A stretch of DNA of 64,000 nucleotides from Methanobacterium subterraneum (GCF_002813695.1 NZ_CP017768.1:2218501-2282500); one strand, 5' to 3'. Shown: positions 24,404 to 41,662, numbered from the stretch's first letter. Translations and numbers: made by a program. Notes: generated by a model not told the origin, from the letters alone.

Positions 24404-25024
24404 TCAGTCAGGGGTTTCCAGAAGAAAGCTGACGTAAGCTTGAGCTTCCTCCAGTTCACCCTTATCTAAAAGTTCATTAATCTTCTTATCATTTAAGATT
24501 TGGTATAGATAATCACGCCGGTTTTTCTGACCATGCATTTTTTCTTTCAGTAACTGGCGGGTGAAATGCTGTAATTCCATCTTTAGAATGTCTTCTTCAT
24601 GAATCACGGCCTGTATACGTTTTCGCAGTTCTCGGGCCATGAGTGGACTTTTACCCTGTGTGAAAATGGAAAACTGCACATCTTTGATGGAAAAAGAGGA
24701 GGGAACAATGATGTTACCCTCTTCAGGATAGTCAGCACGGTTTATGAGTTTATCTTTAGCCAGTTCAGATACTTTCTGGTTTAACTGGGGATCGCCACTG
24801 GCCACCACCACTAGATCAGCCCATTTTATCCATTTTGGAAGTTCTGAACGTGGTTGGTAGATAGCTCCCAATTCTCTTAGTTCAGGGGGGATATGACCTC
24901 CACTTACAATCACATTGGCCCCGGAATCCAGGAAACGTCGTGCCCTTCTTTGGCCAACTTCCCCTGCTCCCACCACCAGAACATTTTTATCCTGCATCTC
25001 CAGGTAGAGGGGAGTCCAGCCCAT
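24404..25024 (-). CDS. precorrin-2 dehydrogenase / sirohydrochlorin ferrochelatase-type protein
   Basis: A 206-residue Met8/CysG-N-type enzyme that oxidises precorrin-2 to sirohydrochlorin with NAD, the branch point toward siroheme, F430 and cobamides. A Rossmann motif, [20 protein letters not shown], lies near the N-terminus, followed by [17 protein letters not shown] and [16 protein letters not shown], family landmarks. Start ATG 25024 is favoured by GGAG nine bases upstream; GTG 25033 is in frame but unsupported. It lies directly upstream of hemA and downstream of marker 9, in a tetrapyrrole/MCR block. Confidence 0.88.
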   Translation of the reverse strand: MGWTPLYLEMQDKNVLVVGAGEVGQRRARRFLDSGANVIVSGGHIPPELRELGAIYQPRSELPKWIKWADLVVVASGDPQLNQKVSELAKDKLINRADYPEEGNIIVPSSFSIKDVQFSIFTQGKSPLMARELRKRIQAVIHEEDILKMELQHFTRQLLKEKMHGQKNRRDYLYQILNDKKINELLDKGELEEAQAYVSFLLETPD

Positions 25025-25041
25025 GGGTAACACTCCAGTAT

Positions 25042-25518
25042 CTATAACTCCAGATTTTTCATTCTAAGAACCTTCATGGCAGTTTTCAGGTCGTTACCGC
25101 ATTCGGAAAGAACTTGAGATGCCTCTTCTTCAGGAACATCAAAGGCATCAGCAAGGGCTTTAATGCTCTCTTCATTGTCGGTTGGTTCATGACCTACCAG
25201 TTCCTGTGATAACTGGTGTTTTAAATCCATGTACTCTTCATGACTCATATCCATTCTGCGCAGTACCATGTCCCTTAGAGGGCAGGGTTTGGATGGTTTG
25301 CAACACCATACCAGGGATCCAAAACAGGTTCCATCTCCCTCACCAAGACGGGTTTTTGCTCCGAATTTTTCTTTAATCTCAATGTATTCTTGAGGTGTAA
25401 TTCCTGCTTCCTCAAGAGCGAACACAATAGGACAAGGTTTAACAGGAGGGCAGCAGAATGTCAATGCTCTTTTGTCTCCCCCTCGACACACATGTGATGG
25501 TGAATCTTCCCAGACCAT
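25042..25518 (-). CDS. methanogenesis marker 9 domain protein with internal repeat
   Basis: A 158-residue protein recognised from memory as the methanogenesis marker 9 family, found only in methanogens. It contains two similar halves: C11 with CCPPVKPCP at 22-30 and [10 protein letters not shown], then C65 with CCKPSKPCP at 72-80 and [10 protein letters not shown]. The eight cysteines suggest Fe-S or zinc binding. Residues 115-153 resemble a UBA/CUE helical bundle. AGGAGGAAT precedes the ATG, and atwA begins only a few bases upstream, so it is cotranscribed with the MCR activation protein A2. Biochemical role unknown. Confidence 0.8.
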   Translation of the reverse strand: MVWEDSPSHVCRGGDKRALTFCCPPVKPCPIVFALEEAGITPQEYIEIKEKFGAKTRLGEGDGTCFGSLVWCCKPSKPCPLRDMVLRRMDMSHEEYMDLKHQLSQELVGHEPTDNEESIKALADAFDVPEEEASQVLSECGNDLKTAMKVLRMKNLEL

Positions 25519-25519
25519 C

Positions 25520-27115
<1,596 letters not shown>

Positions 27116-27249
27116 TTAACCACCTTTTCCAATAATAATCAACTAAATGAGTAATTTATTTATGAGCAGTAGGTTCTCTAATCTTTGACCTTTGTTTTTA
27201 ATTTATATGATTACATATTAAAAATTTTATATAAAAAAATATTTCAATG

Positions 27250-27984
27250 CTATATTTGGGATAGATCAAAGGGTAGCGTTCCGGTAATGGCGGCACGGGC
27301 AATTGATATCCCATCAGCACCTGCAGCTAACATCTTCTGGGCGGAATCAACATTGGTGATGGAATTATTACCAATAATAAACAGAGAAGTTTCCTGACGG
27401 ATTGATTTAATTGTTTCATGATCTGCTGAGTTATAACCTGGTTTCATTGCATCAACATGCAGGTAATCAGCACCAGCATGTTCAATGGCTCGGACAATTT
27501 CAAGGTCATCAACACATGGAACATTAGCCCGAATTTTCACTGATGTTTTGCTTTTTGCCTTATTAACCACTTCTCTGGTGAATTCTTCCAGATGGGATGG
27601 GTTTTCCAGGAGGGACTGACCACAGCCCAGTTCAGTTATCTCGGGCTGTCTGCAGTGGGCATTGATCTCCACTACATCCACGTTATTAAGCTTTGAAACT
27701 TCAATAATTGGATCGGGGGTAAGGGCACGGAGGTTTACAGAAATCAAACCATTCCATAAGTCCTGATCCTTAACTAGAACTGATTGTTCTTCAAGGTAAG
27801 CTAATAATTCCCCTGGTTTTAGGTCAAATTCGGGTCTTCCACGGGATAAGATTTTTTGCCCCGCATTCCAGGTGGCTTGATCAGCATTGTAACCTCCTAA
27901 GGTCACCATGTCAAACCCGAACGTTGAAATGTCCCTGCAAAAGGCACCATCCGTGATACCGGCCATGGGAGCTAGAACTTCAAT
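27250..27984 (-). CDS. Dus-like TIM-barrel flavoprotein of methanogens
   Basis: About 244 residues with the dihydrouridine-synthase-like opening [15 protein letters not shown], then [22 protein letters not shown] and the phosphate/FMN-binding end [20 protein letters not shown]. It is shorter than true Dus enzymes (about 310-340), so it may be another FMN-dependent reductase. The start is odd: ATG 27966 lies inside the conserved LAPMAG motif and has no SD, whereas GGAGAGG at 27996-27990 is spaced five bases from ATT 27984, which gives IEVLAPMAG. No ATG, GTG or TTG is in frame upstream before a stop. Confidence 0.75.
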   Translation of the reverse strand: MEVLAPMAGITDGAFCRDISTFGFDMVTLGGYNADQATWNAGQKILSRGRPEFDLKPGELLAYLEEQSVLVKDQDLWNGLISVNLRALTPDPIIEVSKLNNVDVVEINAHCRQPEITELGCGQSLLENPSHLEEFTREVVNKAKSKTSVKIRANVPCVDDLEIVRAIEHAGADYLHVDAMKPGYNSADHETIKSIRQETSLFIIGNNSITNVDSAQKMLAAGADGISIARAAITGTLPFDLSQI

Positions 27985-28129
27985 AGATTCCTCTCCAATA
28001 TTACGAGTAAAAAAACCTAGACTGGTTAGTTTATGACCAGAAAAGGTTCTTGAATTTTTTTTTAATTAATTTGAATTAATGAAATTTGATAATAAATCCT
28101 TTAAAAAAAATTTGTGAAATTTTTAAGGT

Positions 28130-28887
<758 letters not shown>

Positions 28888-28891
<4 letters not shown>

Positions 28892-29793
28892 ACATTTTCA
28901 CCCAAAATACATCTGGCTAAATTTATTTTATCTTCAATATTGGTCATGATGGTCTGAGTTAACATGACATCTGATATTAGTTTTTCTATTTCTTCCTGAT
29001 GATCTCCATCCACCAGGTCAATTATGAATCTGTCCAAAAAGTCATGATATACGCCAGCCACTCCCAGGGATGAAACTTCATAACCCATAGCCTGCATAAA
29101 TTTAGCAGCAGGGCCACTAACTGCCTTATCACCAACTATTGGGGATACACCAATAACGTAAGCTTTTTTAAGGGCTTTCCTAACACCATGGGCTGAGATT
29201 ATAGGTCCAATTGATGTTATGGGGTTTGATGGCCCAATAATTACCATCTCTGAATTTTCAATGGCATCTATTAAACCAGGGGCTGGATCAACCTCTTTGA
29301 AACTTATACCATGTACTTCTGGCTTTCCTTGGTTTTCCACCAGGAATTCATGGAATTCCATTTCACCAATATCAGTGGTTATGGTGATGTGAGATTCCTG
29401 ATTACTCATGGGAATAATCCTGGACTTGATTCCCAGTTCCCTTCTTTGGATGTCAACGGCTTTGGAAAGGAGATGTTCCCTCATTAACAGGGTTTTCTGG
29501 ATTTTCATGGCCCGATCACGATCTCCGATCTTGAGTGTTTCCGGACACCCAATCTCCTTTAACCGGTCATGGGTTATAAAACTATCATCCCTAACTCCAT
29601 ACCAAGTGTCTTCATTGATGATCCCGGCCAGGGTATAAAGTACAGTATCAACATCGGGGGCCACGTAAACTCCTGAAAAATAATCATTCTCCACGGTATT
29701 AACTATTACCGTGATATCTTCAGGGTTCACTAACTTTACCATACCCTGTAAGAGCTTGGGAGTCCCGGTTCCACCAGAAAGGATGCTAATCAT
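28888..29793 (-). CDS. cofD: 2-phospho-L-lactate transferase
   Basis: CofD joins the phospholactyl group (from lactyl-2-diphosphoguanosine, or an enolpyruvyl variant) to FO to give F420-0. It has 301 residues and the usual motifs: [15 protein letters not shown] at the N-terminus, [31 protein letters not shown] and [14 protein letters not shown]. It acts in the cytoplasm in the F420 pathway, upstream of cofE. The SD is weak (TTGAT). Its end is coupled to arfA. Confidence 0.95.
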
Positions 29794-29912
29794 TTTATCA
29801 ATGTATACAAGTTAGATGATTGTAGTCAAATTTGATCTACAACGAGTTAGTTTTAAAACTTTTTTTATTTTTTTCTACCTTCAAAAAAATCATCAAAATA
29901 TATAAGATTTAT

Positions 29913-30101
29913 TCACCTTTGATGCACGTTGAGTTCCCTCAAAAGGCGATTTCTCTCTTTTTTAAGTTCTTCCAGTACCTCTGGATCGCAAGAATCCTTT
30001 TTTTCCAGGTAGGCAATAGTGGTAGTTATAGCTTCCAGTTGTGTTTCCATCTGATTAACCGGCATATAGATCAACTCATTATCAACCATTTCAACAAACA
30101 T
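29913..30101 (-). CDS. small coiled-coil protein between cofE and cofD
   Basis: A 62-residue acidic protein, almost wholly helical ([15 protein letters not shown] and [14 protein letters not shown]), without cysteines or membrane spans. It lies on the same strand between cofE and cofD. The SD (AGGAT) is very close to the first ATG; ATG 30089 is an alternative. Its position suggests a tie to F420 synthesis, but there is no motif to support a function. Codon use and the heptad-like pattern make it more likely real than an antisense shadow. Confidence 0.55.
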   Translation of the reverse strand: MFVEMVDNELIYMPVNQMETQLEAITTTIAYLEKKDSCDPEVLEELKKERNRLLRELNVHQR

Positions 30102-30199
30102 ATCCTAAAACATTTTTTTTATTTATTATACTAGTCTTCAATTTTATCTCCCAAGTTCATGAATAAATTAATATCATTTGCTAATAGCAAACTAGTTAC

Positions 30200-30964
30200 T
30201 CATTCACGGAAAACATCGAATTGTTTGGGCCTTATTAAGGGTTTTATGGTGGCAGATTCATTCCGGAGTTTCTGGAAGTAATTAACTCCACGGATAATAA
30301 CTACTGGTATCCCTTCACTGGCTTGCCCCATCATAAGAGACGCTGCAGAGGATAATTCATCAGCTACAGCAATGCTGGTAGTTTTAAGTTCCCTTCCATA
30401 CAAATCCAGTTCACCGCAACGATCCCATAGCGGTGACATTCCTGAAATACCTATGGCTGTTCCAATGGCTCCTTCACGAAATGCTCTACCTTGTGTGTCT
30501 GATATTATAACTGCAACGCTTTTTCCCGTATTATTTTCTAATTTTTCTCTTATTTCATGGGCACTAATATCAGGATTCACTGGAATGGGTGTTGCCAGAC
30601 CTTCATCCACATTGGATTCATCGATACCTGCATTGGCACAGACAAAACCATGTTTAGTTTCCGAGATAATAAAGTCTGGTCCAACCTTAATGATTTCATT
30701 AGACTCCTGGATTATGGATTCAACCAGCTCAGCATCTTTACCTGTGTGTTTAGCAATTTCTTTGGCCTTTTCTCCAGGTTCTACATGTTCTAACTGGATC
30801 ACATGACCTTCGGCCTTGGCCACTGCAGTTTCAGCAATAACCAGAATATCCTCGTTACTCAGTTGGATACCCTGCAGTACTGCAGCTTGAATGATAAGTT
30901 GGGATAAATCATCTCCCTTTTTAATGAGGGGAATACCTTTTAGTCCTATAATTTCGATCTCCAT
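30200..30964 (-). CDS. cofE: coenzyme F420:L-glutamate ligase
   Basis: CofE adds two gamma-linked glutamates to F420-0 using GTP, making F420-2. The 254-residue length is normal for the archaeal stand-alone enzyme, without the bacterial FbiB C-terminal domain. Motifs include [43 protein letters not shown] and [17 protein letters not shown], which carry nucleotide and metal ligands. GGTGA precedes the ATG. It stands upstream of the small protein gene and cofD on the minus strand. Confidence 0.95.
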   Translation of the reverse strand: MEIEIIGLKGIPLIKKGDDLSQLIIQAAVLQGIQLSNEDILVIAETAVAKAEGHVIQLEHVEPGEKAKEIAKHTGKDAELVESIIQESNEIIKVGPDFIISETKHGFVCANAGIDESNVDEGLATPIPVNPDISAHEIREKLENNTGKSVAVIISDTQGRAFREGAIGTAIGISGMSPLWDRCGELDLYGRELKTTSIAVADELSSAASLMMGQASEGIPVVIIRGVNYFQKLRNESATIKPLIRPKQFDVFRE

Positions 30965-31124
30965 GGTTTCACCGGCTTAGTAAAAATTTCAATAGAAATG
31001 TGGGATGTTTAGTTATTCGGTGGTAGATTTAAGTTTTATTGCGGAGGTTTTTTTTATTTAACATGTTCCCAAGTTATGTTACTAGTCTTTTTTAATGGAG
31101 ATGACCTATAGAAAGTTCTGATAC

Positions 31125-31727
31125 CTAAATAGATTCTAGTTCCCATCCCTCTTTACCGAATGCAGCAGCAGAAGTAACTGGATTTGTAAATTCTGAGAAT
31201 TTCCCTCCATCCATTATGAATTGGGCTGCTTCAGAAACATTACTTGCAGTGAAATCCACTTTGTTGGGTTGGACATGTTCGTAGGTGGATATGTAACTTG
31301 ATTCTCCTTCAGGAACCATTTCCACTTGAACCTTTTCATGGGTGACAATGCCGATGTATGCATTTCCATCCAGGGTAACCGCCCCAGCGATCCGGGGAGT
31401 GTTAAAATCATCCTTCTCATAGTCCATGGTCATGAGTGAAAGTGCTAATGAATCACGGATGCTCATACCTGATGCGATTTTCTCAGCAATAACATCGGTG
31501 TGGGATCCATTGGAAACTACAGCCACATCATCCACCAGACGTATGCAATTGTAGGCTATGTAAGGACTTACAAAAACATCCTTTTCATAGCCTTCCTTAG
31601 GAACCACAGCCACCCTTTCAGGGAATGTACTGGTGATCCGATTGGGAAAAGAACGGCTGGACACCCTATACGCCACAAAGCTACCTGTTTCATTACTTCC
31701 AACTGCCAATATTCTTCCTAGATACAT
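31125..31727 (-). CDS. purO: archaeal IMP cyclohydrolase
   Basis: PurO closes FAICAR to IMP, the last step of purine synthesis, and replaces the bacterial PurH cyclohydrolase. The 200-residue protein begins [10 protein letters not shown] and shows [40 protein letters not shown] and [18 protein letters not shown], which match the family as I know it. AGGTGA lies seven bases before the ATG. It has its own gaps on both sides, so it is probably transcribed alone, though it is on the strand of the cof block. Confidence 0.93.
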   Translation of the reverse strand: MYLGRILAVGSNETGSFVAYRVSSRSFPNRITSTFPERVAVVPKEGYEKDVFVSPYIAYNCIRLVDDVAVVSNGSHTDVIAEKIASGMSIRDSLALSLMTMDYEKDDFNTPRIAGAVTLDGNAYIGIVTHEKVQVEMVPEGESSYISTYEHVQPNKVDFTASNVSEAAQFIMDGGKFSEFTNPVTSAAAFGKEGWELESI

Positions 31728-31918
31728 TATTTCACCTTTTAAAATTCTCCAGTTTTCAATTCAAAGTGAGTATGCAACCTAAATTGGGATTTAATCCAAT
31801 GTAATTTTTTATGCCTGCAATTTCCCTGAGTAAGGTTAATTCAACGATAATATATTTGTTAGCTATAAAGCTCATAATTCTTAATTTAGTAACCTACATT
31901 TGATATTTGGGGTATGAA

Positions 31919-32311
<393 letters not shown>

Positions 32312-32411
32312 TTCAATCCCATTTAAACCTATTGTTTCCTGATTTCAAGTTATCCTCTAAATTTTATAGATTAAATCTATTTTTACAAAATTTTAGTGAA
32401 TTTAGAATCCA

Positions 32412-33254
<843 letters not shown>

Positions 33255-33382
33255 CTTATCCTCGTATTTGGCACTATAAGAATTTTATCTTGTATTTTTC
33301 AAGGGGTTAAAGAATTATATAAGTTTTTCAGTAATTATTCTATTTTTGAATATAACTTAAGAATTAATGATATATATGTTAT

Positions 33383-34003
33383 TCATCCAATTATTCTTTC
33401 AACTGTAGCCCATGAACGACGTATGAAATCTGGCAGTTCTCCATTTGGTTCCTGAGAGAGGTTTTTCAAAAACTGGATGGTTTTGGGATCACTGGGATAA
33501 CCGGATCCTACATTTGTGTATGTTTTCCGGATATTCTGAATGGCCCGGTCACGTTCCACTTTGGCTATGATGGATGCAGCAGAGACAATGGGGTAACGGT
33601 CATCTGCCTTGTGTTCAGCTACCACCCTAAGGTCAGAGTGCATGGTTTCCAGTTCCCTGGTCAATCTTTCCGGTTTAACATCCATAGAATCAATGAAACA
33701 GGTTGATGGATTAGAATCACCAATTATACGGTTAATGGCAATTTTTTCAATCTCATTTAGATTAACATCACGGGATCGTAGTGTGTCTATATCATGGGCA
33801 GTGATATTCACGGTATGGCACTCGGCGATTCGTTCTATCTTTCGTGATAAAGCTACTCTCCTTTTGGGTGAAATCTTTTTGGAATCTTTTAAACCGAGTC
33901 TTTCCAGATATTTAACCCGATCCTCTTCCACTGCAACACCGGAAACAACTAAAGGTCCTAAAACAGATCCTCGTCCTGCTTCGTCTATTCCTATAATTTT
34001 CAT
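33383..34003 (-). CDS. rnhB: ribonuclease HII
   Basis: This enzyme cuts RNA in RNA-DNA hybrids and at single ribonucleotides in DNA. The 206-residue protein begins MKIIGIDEAGRGSVLGPL, which includes the catalytic Asp-Glu pair; the other acidic residues lie in FIDSMDVKPE and EHKADDRYPIVSAASI. Start ATG 34003 gives the family N-terminus; a reading frame extends to 34060 but adds residues without family resemblance. It lies between exbB and mreB. Confidence 0.95.
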   Translation of the reverse strand: MKIIGIDEAGRGSVLGPLVVSGVAVEEDRVKYLERLGLKDSKKISPKRRVALSRKIERIAECHTVNITAHDIDTLRSRDVNLNEIEKIAINRIIGDSNPSTCFIDSMDVKPERLTRELETMHSDLRVVAEHKADDRYPIVSAASIIAKVERDRAIQNIRKTYTNVGSGYPSDPKTIQFLKNLSQEPNGELPDFIRRSWATVERIIG

Positions 34004-34111
34004 GGATTCCAATTTATATTTGGGTATGTTATTGTGGTTGAAAAAGGGGATAAATGTCACCTAATTTATGAAAAAAGGCAACTACCCTATAAAGTCACAA
34101 TTATTCTTCAT

Positions 34112-35188
34112 TTATTTCATGGCTTTAAGACGCACTTCAGGTTCCAGGGCACGTGGTTCAGCAGCCACAATTGCAGTTCCTTTGGCAACCACAGTCATGG
34201 GGTCGTCTGAGATCTCCACTGGCACACCGACTTCTTCGTAAATACGTTCTTTAAGTCCTTTGAGTTGGGAAGTTCCACCTACTACTACTGTTTTGTTGTA
34301 GACACCGGAAATGAGTTCAGGGGACATTCTTTCCAGTACTTTGGCCAGTGCTTCCACCAGTTTAACAATAATTGGTTCAGCAGCATCTGCCACCAGGGTG
34401 GAATTGATCTCCACTTTTTCTGGTTTGTTGGTTTCCATGGACTTACCTATAACTTCGGTTTTACCATTTTCACCATCGTTCTCGGAGTGAACCATTCCCA
34501 CTTCTATTTTTGCTTTTTCAGCTTCGTGAATGCCGATTTCTACATTGTAGAGTTCCTTGACTTTTTCCACGATGTTGGAATCGATGTCGTCTCCACCACT
34601 GCGTATGGTTTCAATATCAGTTATCCCACCCAGGGATATAACCACCACATCACTGGATCCAGCACCTATATCAATGACCATGGTACCGGATGCTTCGGCT
34701 ATTGGGAGGCCTGCGCCTATTGCTGCTGCCAGTCCTTCACTTATTACCAGAACATAATTAGCCCCAGCTTTTTTTCCAATATCTTCTACAGCTTTTTTTT
34801 CCACTTCAGAAGCGTCTCCAGGGATACCCACAACAATGCGGTCAATGCTGGCAGTATCATCACCGGAACCAAGATCCATGGAATACAATAGCAGTGACTC
34901 TGCCTGGGCAATACTTTCAATAACCCCTTGCCTTAGTGGTCTTACTGCAATGATATCCTCGGGAGTTCTTCCGAGCATTGCTTTGGCTTCTTCACCAACT
35001 GCTAGAACATAACCAGGGTCTTCTTTCTTAACAGCTACTACCGATGGTATTTTGAATAAGTCGAATTTATCTCCGGATGGCCGGGCCACCACTGTGTTAA
35101 GGGTTCCCAAGTCTATGCCCAAAGTGTTGGACAAAGCTTGTTTTTTTTCCTCTTCTACTTCCTCTTTTTTACCTAAAAAACTGAACAT
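34112..35188 (-). CDS. mreB: MreB-like actin-family protein
   Basis: A 358-residue actin-fold ATPase expected to polymerise under the membrane and guide cell-wall growth or rod shape. Motifs are phosphate 1 GIDLGTLNTVVARPSG, connect 1 SEGLAAAIGAGLPI, phosphate 2 MVIDIGAGSSDVVVISLGG and adenosine VVVGGTSQLKG. A charged 20-residue N-terminal extension could aid membrane contact. Methanobacteriales are among the few archaea with MreB, which fits their pseudomurein wall. AGGAGGATT precedes the ATG. It is followed downstream by rnhB and preceded by an orphan gene. Confidence 0.92.
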   Translation of the reverse strand: MFSFLGKKEEVEEEKKQALSNTLGIDLGTLNTVVARPSGDKFDLFKIPSVVAVKKEDPGYVLAVGEEAKAMLGRTPEDIIAVRPLRQGVIESIAQAESLLLYSMDLGSGDDTASIDRIVVGIPGDASEVEKKAVEDIGKKAGANYVLVISEGLAAAIGAGLPIAEASGTMVIDIGAGSSDVVVISLGGITDIETIRSGGDDIDSNIVEKVKELYNVEIGIHEAEKAKIEVGMVHSENDGENGKTEVIGKSMETNKPEKVEINSTLVADAAEPIIVKLVEALAKVLERMSPELISGVYNKTVVVGGTSQLKGLKERIYEEVGVPVEISDDPMTVVAKGTAIVAAEPRALEPEVRLKAMK

Positions 35189-35216
35189 TTTAATCCTCCT
35201 ATGGAGTTTAGTTTAT

Positions 35217-35843
35217 TTACTTCTTTAAAATTTTATTAAATTCGATTAAGAATATTTTATTGGATTTGGCAATGGCTTTGATTTTTTCAATGTTTTCATT
35301 CTCAGCAGATATCAAAACAGTTGATAATGCAACATCAGCCATTTTGAATAACGGGTCTATGGTGTTGCGAATAAAACGTGGTAACATGTTGGTTATGTAA
35401 ACATCGGTTTCTATGAATCCAGTGGTTTGATCCTCAATAAGGAAGGAAAGTTTAACCATGCTTTTTTCACAATCCCCCACAAATTTTTTAATGGTATTAT
35501 CAGGACCAACTGTCAAAAGAAGATTATCCTCGTCTTTAACGTAATAAGGTGCTATTTTGAGATAGGCACCACCATTATCTTTACATATCATGCTCAATTC
35601 TCTTATTTTACTTGTTTCGCCGTGGAGCATGATAAAATCAAATTTTTTGGTTACGAATGATTCTCTGGTGGTCACGTGTTCTCTGCATAGTACCTTAACC
35701 CGGTCTTTGTCCATTATAGCAGAATATGCTACGTTGTTAACCATGTCTTCATTACCAGCAATGACACACCATATATAATCTGAATCCTGTACTGTCGAAA
35801 CTTCGGCTGCTTTTCTCAGGATTTTTATTTTATTCTCAATCAT
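35217..35843 (-). CDS. hypothetical protein upstream of mreB
   Basis: A 208-residue soluble protein with no recognised domain. It is alpha/beta-like (DYIWCVIAGNEDMV, KVLCREHVTTRES, DFIMLHGETSKI) and has helical C-terminal segments. Only 28 bases separate it from mreB, so the two are probably cotranscribed, and a partner or regulator of MreB is possible by position only. GTGGT is the SD-like site before the ATG. Confidence 0.7.
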   Translation of the reverse strand: MIENKIKILRKAAEVSTVQDSDYIWCVIAGNEDMVNNVAYSAIMDKDRVKVLCREHVTTRESFVTKKFDFIMLHGETSKIRELSMICKDNGGAYLKIAPYYVKDEDNLLLTVGPDNTIKKFVGDCEKSMVKLSFLIEDQTTGFIETDVYITNMLPRFIRNTIDPLFKMADVALSTVLISAENENIEKIKAIAKSNKIFLIEFNKILKK

Positions 35844-36283
35844 CAGTTACCACTTTTATTAAAATTGGATTAGCTCTTATTTGAGTATGGAAATATACAA
35901 TAAATAGTTCAGCATATGAATTTGATTTCTATAATATAAGTAAATCGTCAAAATTATCACTAATTTCTAAATTTGCATTTCTAATATATTTTGAGTTGGA
36001 TGAATATTAAGTATTAATTAAATTTATATTGACTATTATAATAATTCGTGATGAAACTCTATTGATATATATTAATTGTTCATAGCGATGAAACTATTTT
36101 AATTTCTCAATAATATATAAGTAAATGGTTGAATTACAATTAATTTCTTAATGTATAATGATTAAAGCTACTATCATATGTTAACGGTATATATATTTTT
36201 ATAATGCCTTGGTGTTGTCTTTTTCAATATAAGGCCAGTATACAGCATTAATCAACTTAAATTTTTGATAATAGGGATACCAC
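35844..36283. other. divergent AT-rich promoter region
   Basis: This 440-base gap separates the leftward mreB unit from the rightward lipid genes. It is over three-quarters A+T by eye and contains GATGAAACT twice (near 36050 and 36086) and AATATAAGTAAAT-like segments twice (near 35932 and 36112). A TATA box for the rightward gene lies at 36188-36196. No ORF is present. Confidence 0.5.
36186..36200 (+). promoter_or_regulatory. TATA box of archaetidylserine decarboxylase operon
   Basis: GGTATATATATTTTT predicts a transcript start near 36218, giving a leader of about 65 bases before the ATG at 36284. Confidence 0.5.
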
Positions 36284-36946
<663 letters not shown>

Positions 36947-36985
36947 ATTTATAAATATTCTTATAATCTATATTGGTGTATAAAT

Positions 36986-39098
<2,113 letters not shown>

Positions 39099-39145
39099 AG
39101 TCACTAAAGCATGAATGATCAAAAAATTAAGGGGAAGGCTGTAAG

Positions 39146-40096
39146 ATGAACATTAACAAATTATTCATGGTCGTGATATTCCTAGTCCTGTGCTCAGCTT
39201 TTTCAACTTCCTGGGCAGCTGATGATCCATTTAAAGATCAACAGGCGTGGGTTCAGGAACAAGACTCCGAAGTGAAGTTCACATATTTGGAGTCTACCAT
39301 CACTGTAACCATCAAAAACAACAATGATCACGTGGAATATTTTAAGATTAGTCAAAAATATACAGGAACATTAGATACTACTTCTGGCTCCCCCATATAC
39401 TGGACAGTGGTATGGACTGACCCTTGCGCACTAAAAATGATTAAATACATGTCTGATGTTGATGAGGATGATCTTGGTTGGAAGGTTCAGCCAGGTGAAA
39501 CTAAAACAGTTTCATTTAAAGTGCGTGCTTACAACATTAACTCTTCATTCCCAAATTATATACGGCAACCTGGATCCAACAACACCTTTTGGCCACTTCT
39601 AAACGAACCTGGTTTACAAGCATCATGGTTCTTACCCAATGAAATTGAGTACTTAAATCCCAGTTTAGATCTTGTATCCTGGAAGGGACATTTCTGTTTC
39701 TGGATAAAAAATATGGACACTACCCGTCCAAAGGTATCTGGCATTGTTCGGGCTCCAATCGTTCCAATTGACTCAAATTTAACCTACAGTAATCCTCAGG
39801 TAACTTACGTTGATAAACAATTAGCATGGGCTAATACGGCTGCGTGGGATGTATTATTATATCCTGGTCAAAGCAAACATTACTCCTACACTTACCAGTG
39901 GCCAACTAGCGGTGGTTCATCAAGTAAAGGAAGTGCTGGTTCTGCATCATACAATATTCCTACTACAGCTGCAGCCACCACCAATGCTTCGGTACCTACA
40001 TCAGAAACTGGTGTTCCATTTGGCTTATTTGTAGTTGGAGCGGTTATCATTGCTGGTGGTGTAACTTACGCCAAGTTCTTCCGAAAGAATGAGTAA
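39146..40096 (+). CDS. exported protein with sortase-type C-terminal anchor
   Basis: A 316-residue secreted protein. Residues 1-25 form a signal peptide (hydrophobic 5-20, then SWAA). Residues 26-262 look like beta-rich domains; a Ser/Gly/Thr linker follows (about 263-283). The tail is tripartite: PTSETG at 284-289, a hydrophobic span 292-309 and a basic end (KFFRK). That is the layout of a sortase sorting signal, with a PxxxTG motif in place of LPXTG. A sortase gene follows 130 bases on. A plain membrane anchor is the alternative. GGGGAAGG precedes the ATG. Confidence 0.75.
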   Translation: MNINKLFMVVIFLVLCSAFSTSWAADDPFKDQQAWVQEQDSEVKFTYLESTITVTIKNNNDHVEYFKISQKYTGTLDTTSGSPIYWTVVWTDPCALKMIKYMSDVDEDDLGWKVQPGETKTVSFKVRAYNINSSFPNYIRQPGSNNTFWPLLNEPGLQASWFLPNEIEYLNPSLDLVSWKGHFCFWIKNMDTTRPKVSGIVRAPIVPIDSNLTYSNPQVTYVDKQLAWANTAAWDVLLYPGQSKHYSYTYQWPTSGGSSSKGSAGSASYNIPTTAAATTNASVPTSETGVPFGLFVVGAVIIAGGVTYAKFFRKNE

Positions 40097-40137
40097 TGGA
40101 GTAATAGTGCATAAACTGATTTCAAAACCAACCGATT

Positions 40138-40152
40138 TCAAAAAAATATATC
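40138..40152 (+). promoter_or_regulatory. TATA-like element upstream of the sortase
   Basis: A run of A leads into AAATATATCTA, which predicts a transcript start near 40172 and a leader of about 60 bases. The sortase may therefore be expressed separately from the lipid/DUF515 operon. Confidence 0.35.
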
Positions 40153-40233
40153 TATGATCTAACCATAGTGTATTGATGGTGTAATGCTCTTGCAGAATAC
40201 CATTCAAGATTTTAGATTAATCAGGGAATGCAC

Positions 40234-40959
<726 letters not shown>

Positions 40960-41154
40960 AATAATTTAAGTTGGATTTAAATCTTAAATTTTCATTAAAT
41001 TTGTAGATCTTAGAGATAAACTGATCATTTCATTTGTCTTGGGTAATATCTAAATGTGGGTTATTCATTTTCCAATGTTTCACACTAATTAAATAGCCAT
41101 GGTCAACCTAGTAATAATGTGTAGTGGAACTGAATTTCTAATCAGGTGTTTAAA

Positions 41155-41520
41155 ATGAGTGACCAAAAATATTTCCAGAATATCACCACACGTGAACGAG
41201 CCATATTTGAAGGGGCAATTACCATGGGGGCGCTTTTTCATCAGTTCGTGGGAACACCAGTAAGTATTGATAGTGCACCCTCCCTGGAAAAAGCCATTGA
41301 AGAATCTTTAACCTTACAACCATGCATTAATAATGTTCAAGTAAGTATTAACCGTGAAATGCTTGAAAAAGCGGATAATGAATATGAATACCTCTCTCTC
41401 ACTGGAGATATGCTGGATGTACGTGTTTCATCCCAGTACCAGGAGGTGAATACAGTGGTACGCATGCACTACATTGAAGAGCTCCAGTATCCACTGATGT
41501 ATGTGGAGGAAGTTGATTGA
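41155..41520 (+). CDS. mptD: archaeal dihydroneopterin aldolase
   Basis: MptD cleaves 7,8-dihydroneopterin to 6-hydroxymethyl-dihydropterin and glycolaldehyde, a step in tetrahydromethanopterin synthesis. The 121-residue protein shows TTRERAIFEGAITMGALFHQFVGTPV and SLEKAIEESLTLQPC, which I recognise as this family rather than the bacterial FolB. ATG 41155 is set by AGGTG six bases upstream; the GTG at 41146 lies within that site. It precedes korD by about 160 bases. Confidence 0.88.
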   Translation: MSDQKYFQNITTRERAIFEGAITMGALFHQFVGTPVSIDSAPSLEKAIEESLTLQPCINNVQVSINREMLEKADNEYEYLSLTGDMLDVRVSSQYQEVNTVVRMHYIEELQYPLMYVEEVD

Positions 41521-41662
41521 AAACAGTGGACTGGGAATTAGTAGTTCGCGTACTGGTTTATATGCATTAAATTTCGCCAAATCATTTATAATGGAAGTTG
41601 ATGGCTTTAATGAAGGGTGTTAACCATCAACAATTATTTAAAATATCAAAGCTAATATTATA

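Noticed and set aside
29832..30134. Plus-strand 100-codon frame opposite the small gene between cofE and cofD
   Set aside because: It is Phe/Ile-rich with no SD and is antisense to a better-formed acidic coiled-coil frame.
30372..30806. Plus-strand 144-codon frame
   Set aside because: It is a Ser/Pro-rich shadow of cofE on the opposite strand.
36048..36115. Possible C/D box RNA (GTGATGA and GCGATGA boxes)
   Set aside because: No convincing CTGA D or D' box follows at the right spacing, and the DNA is simple AT-rich sequence.
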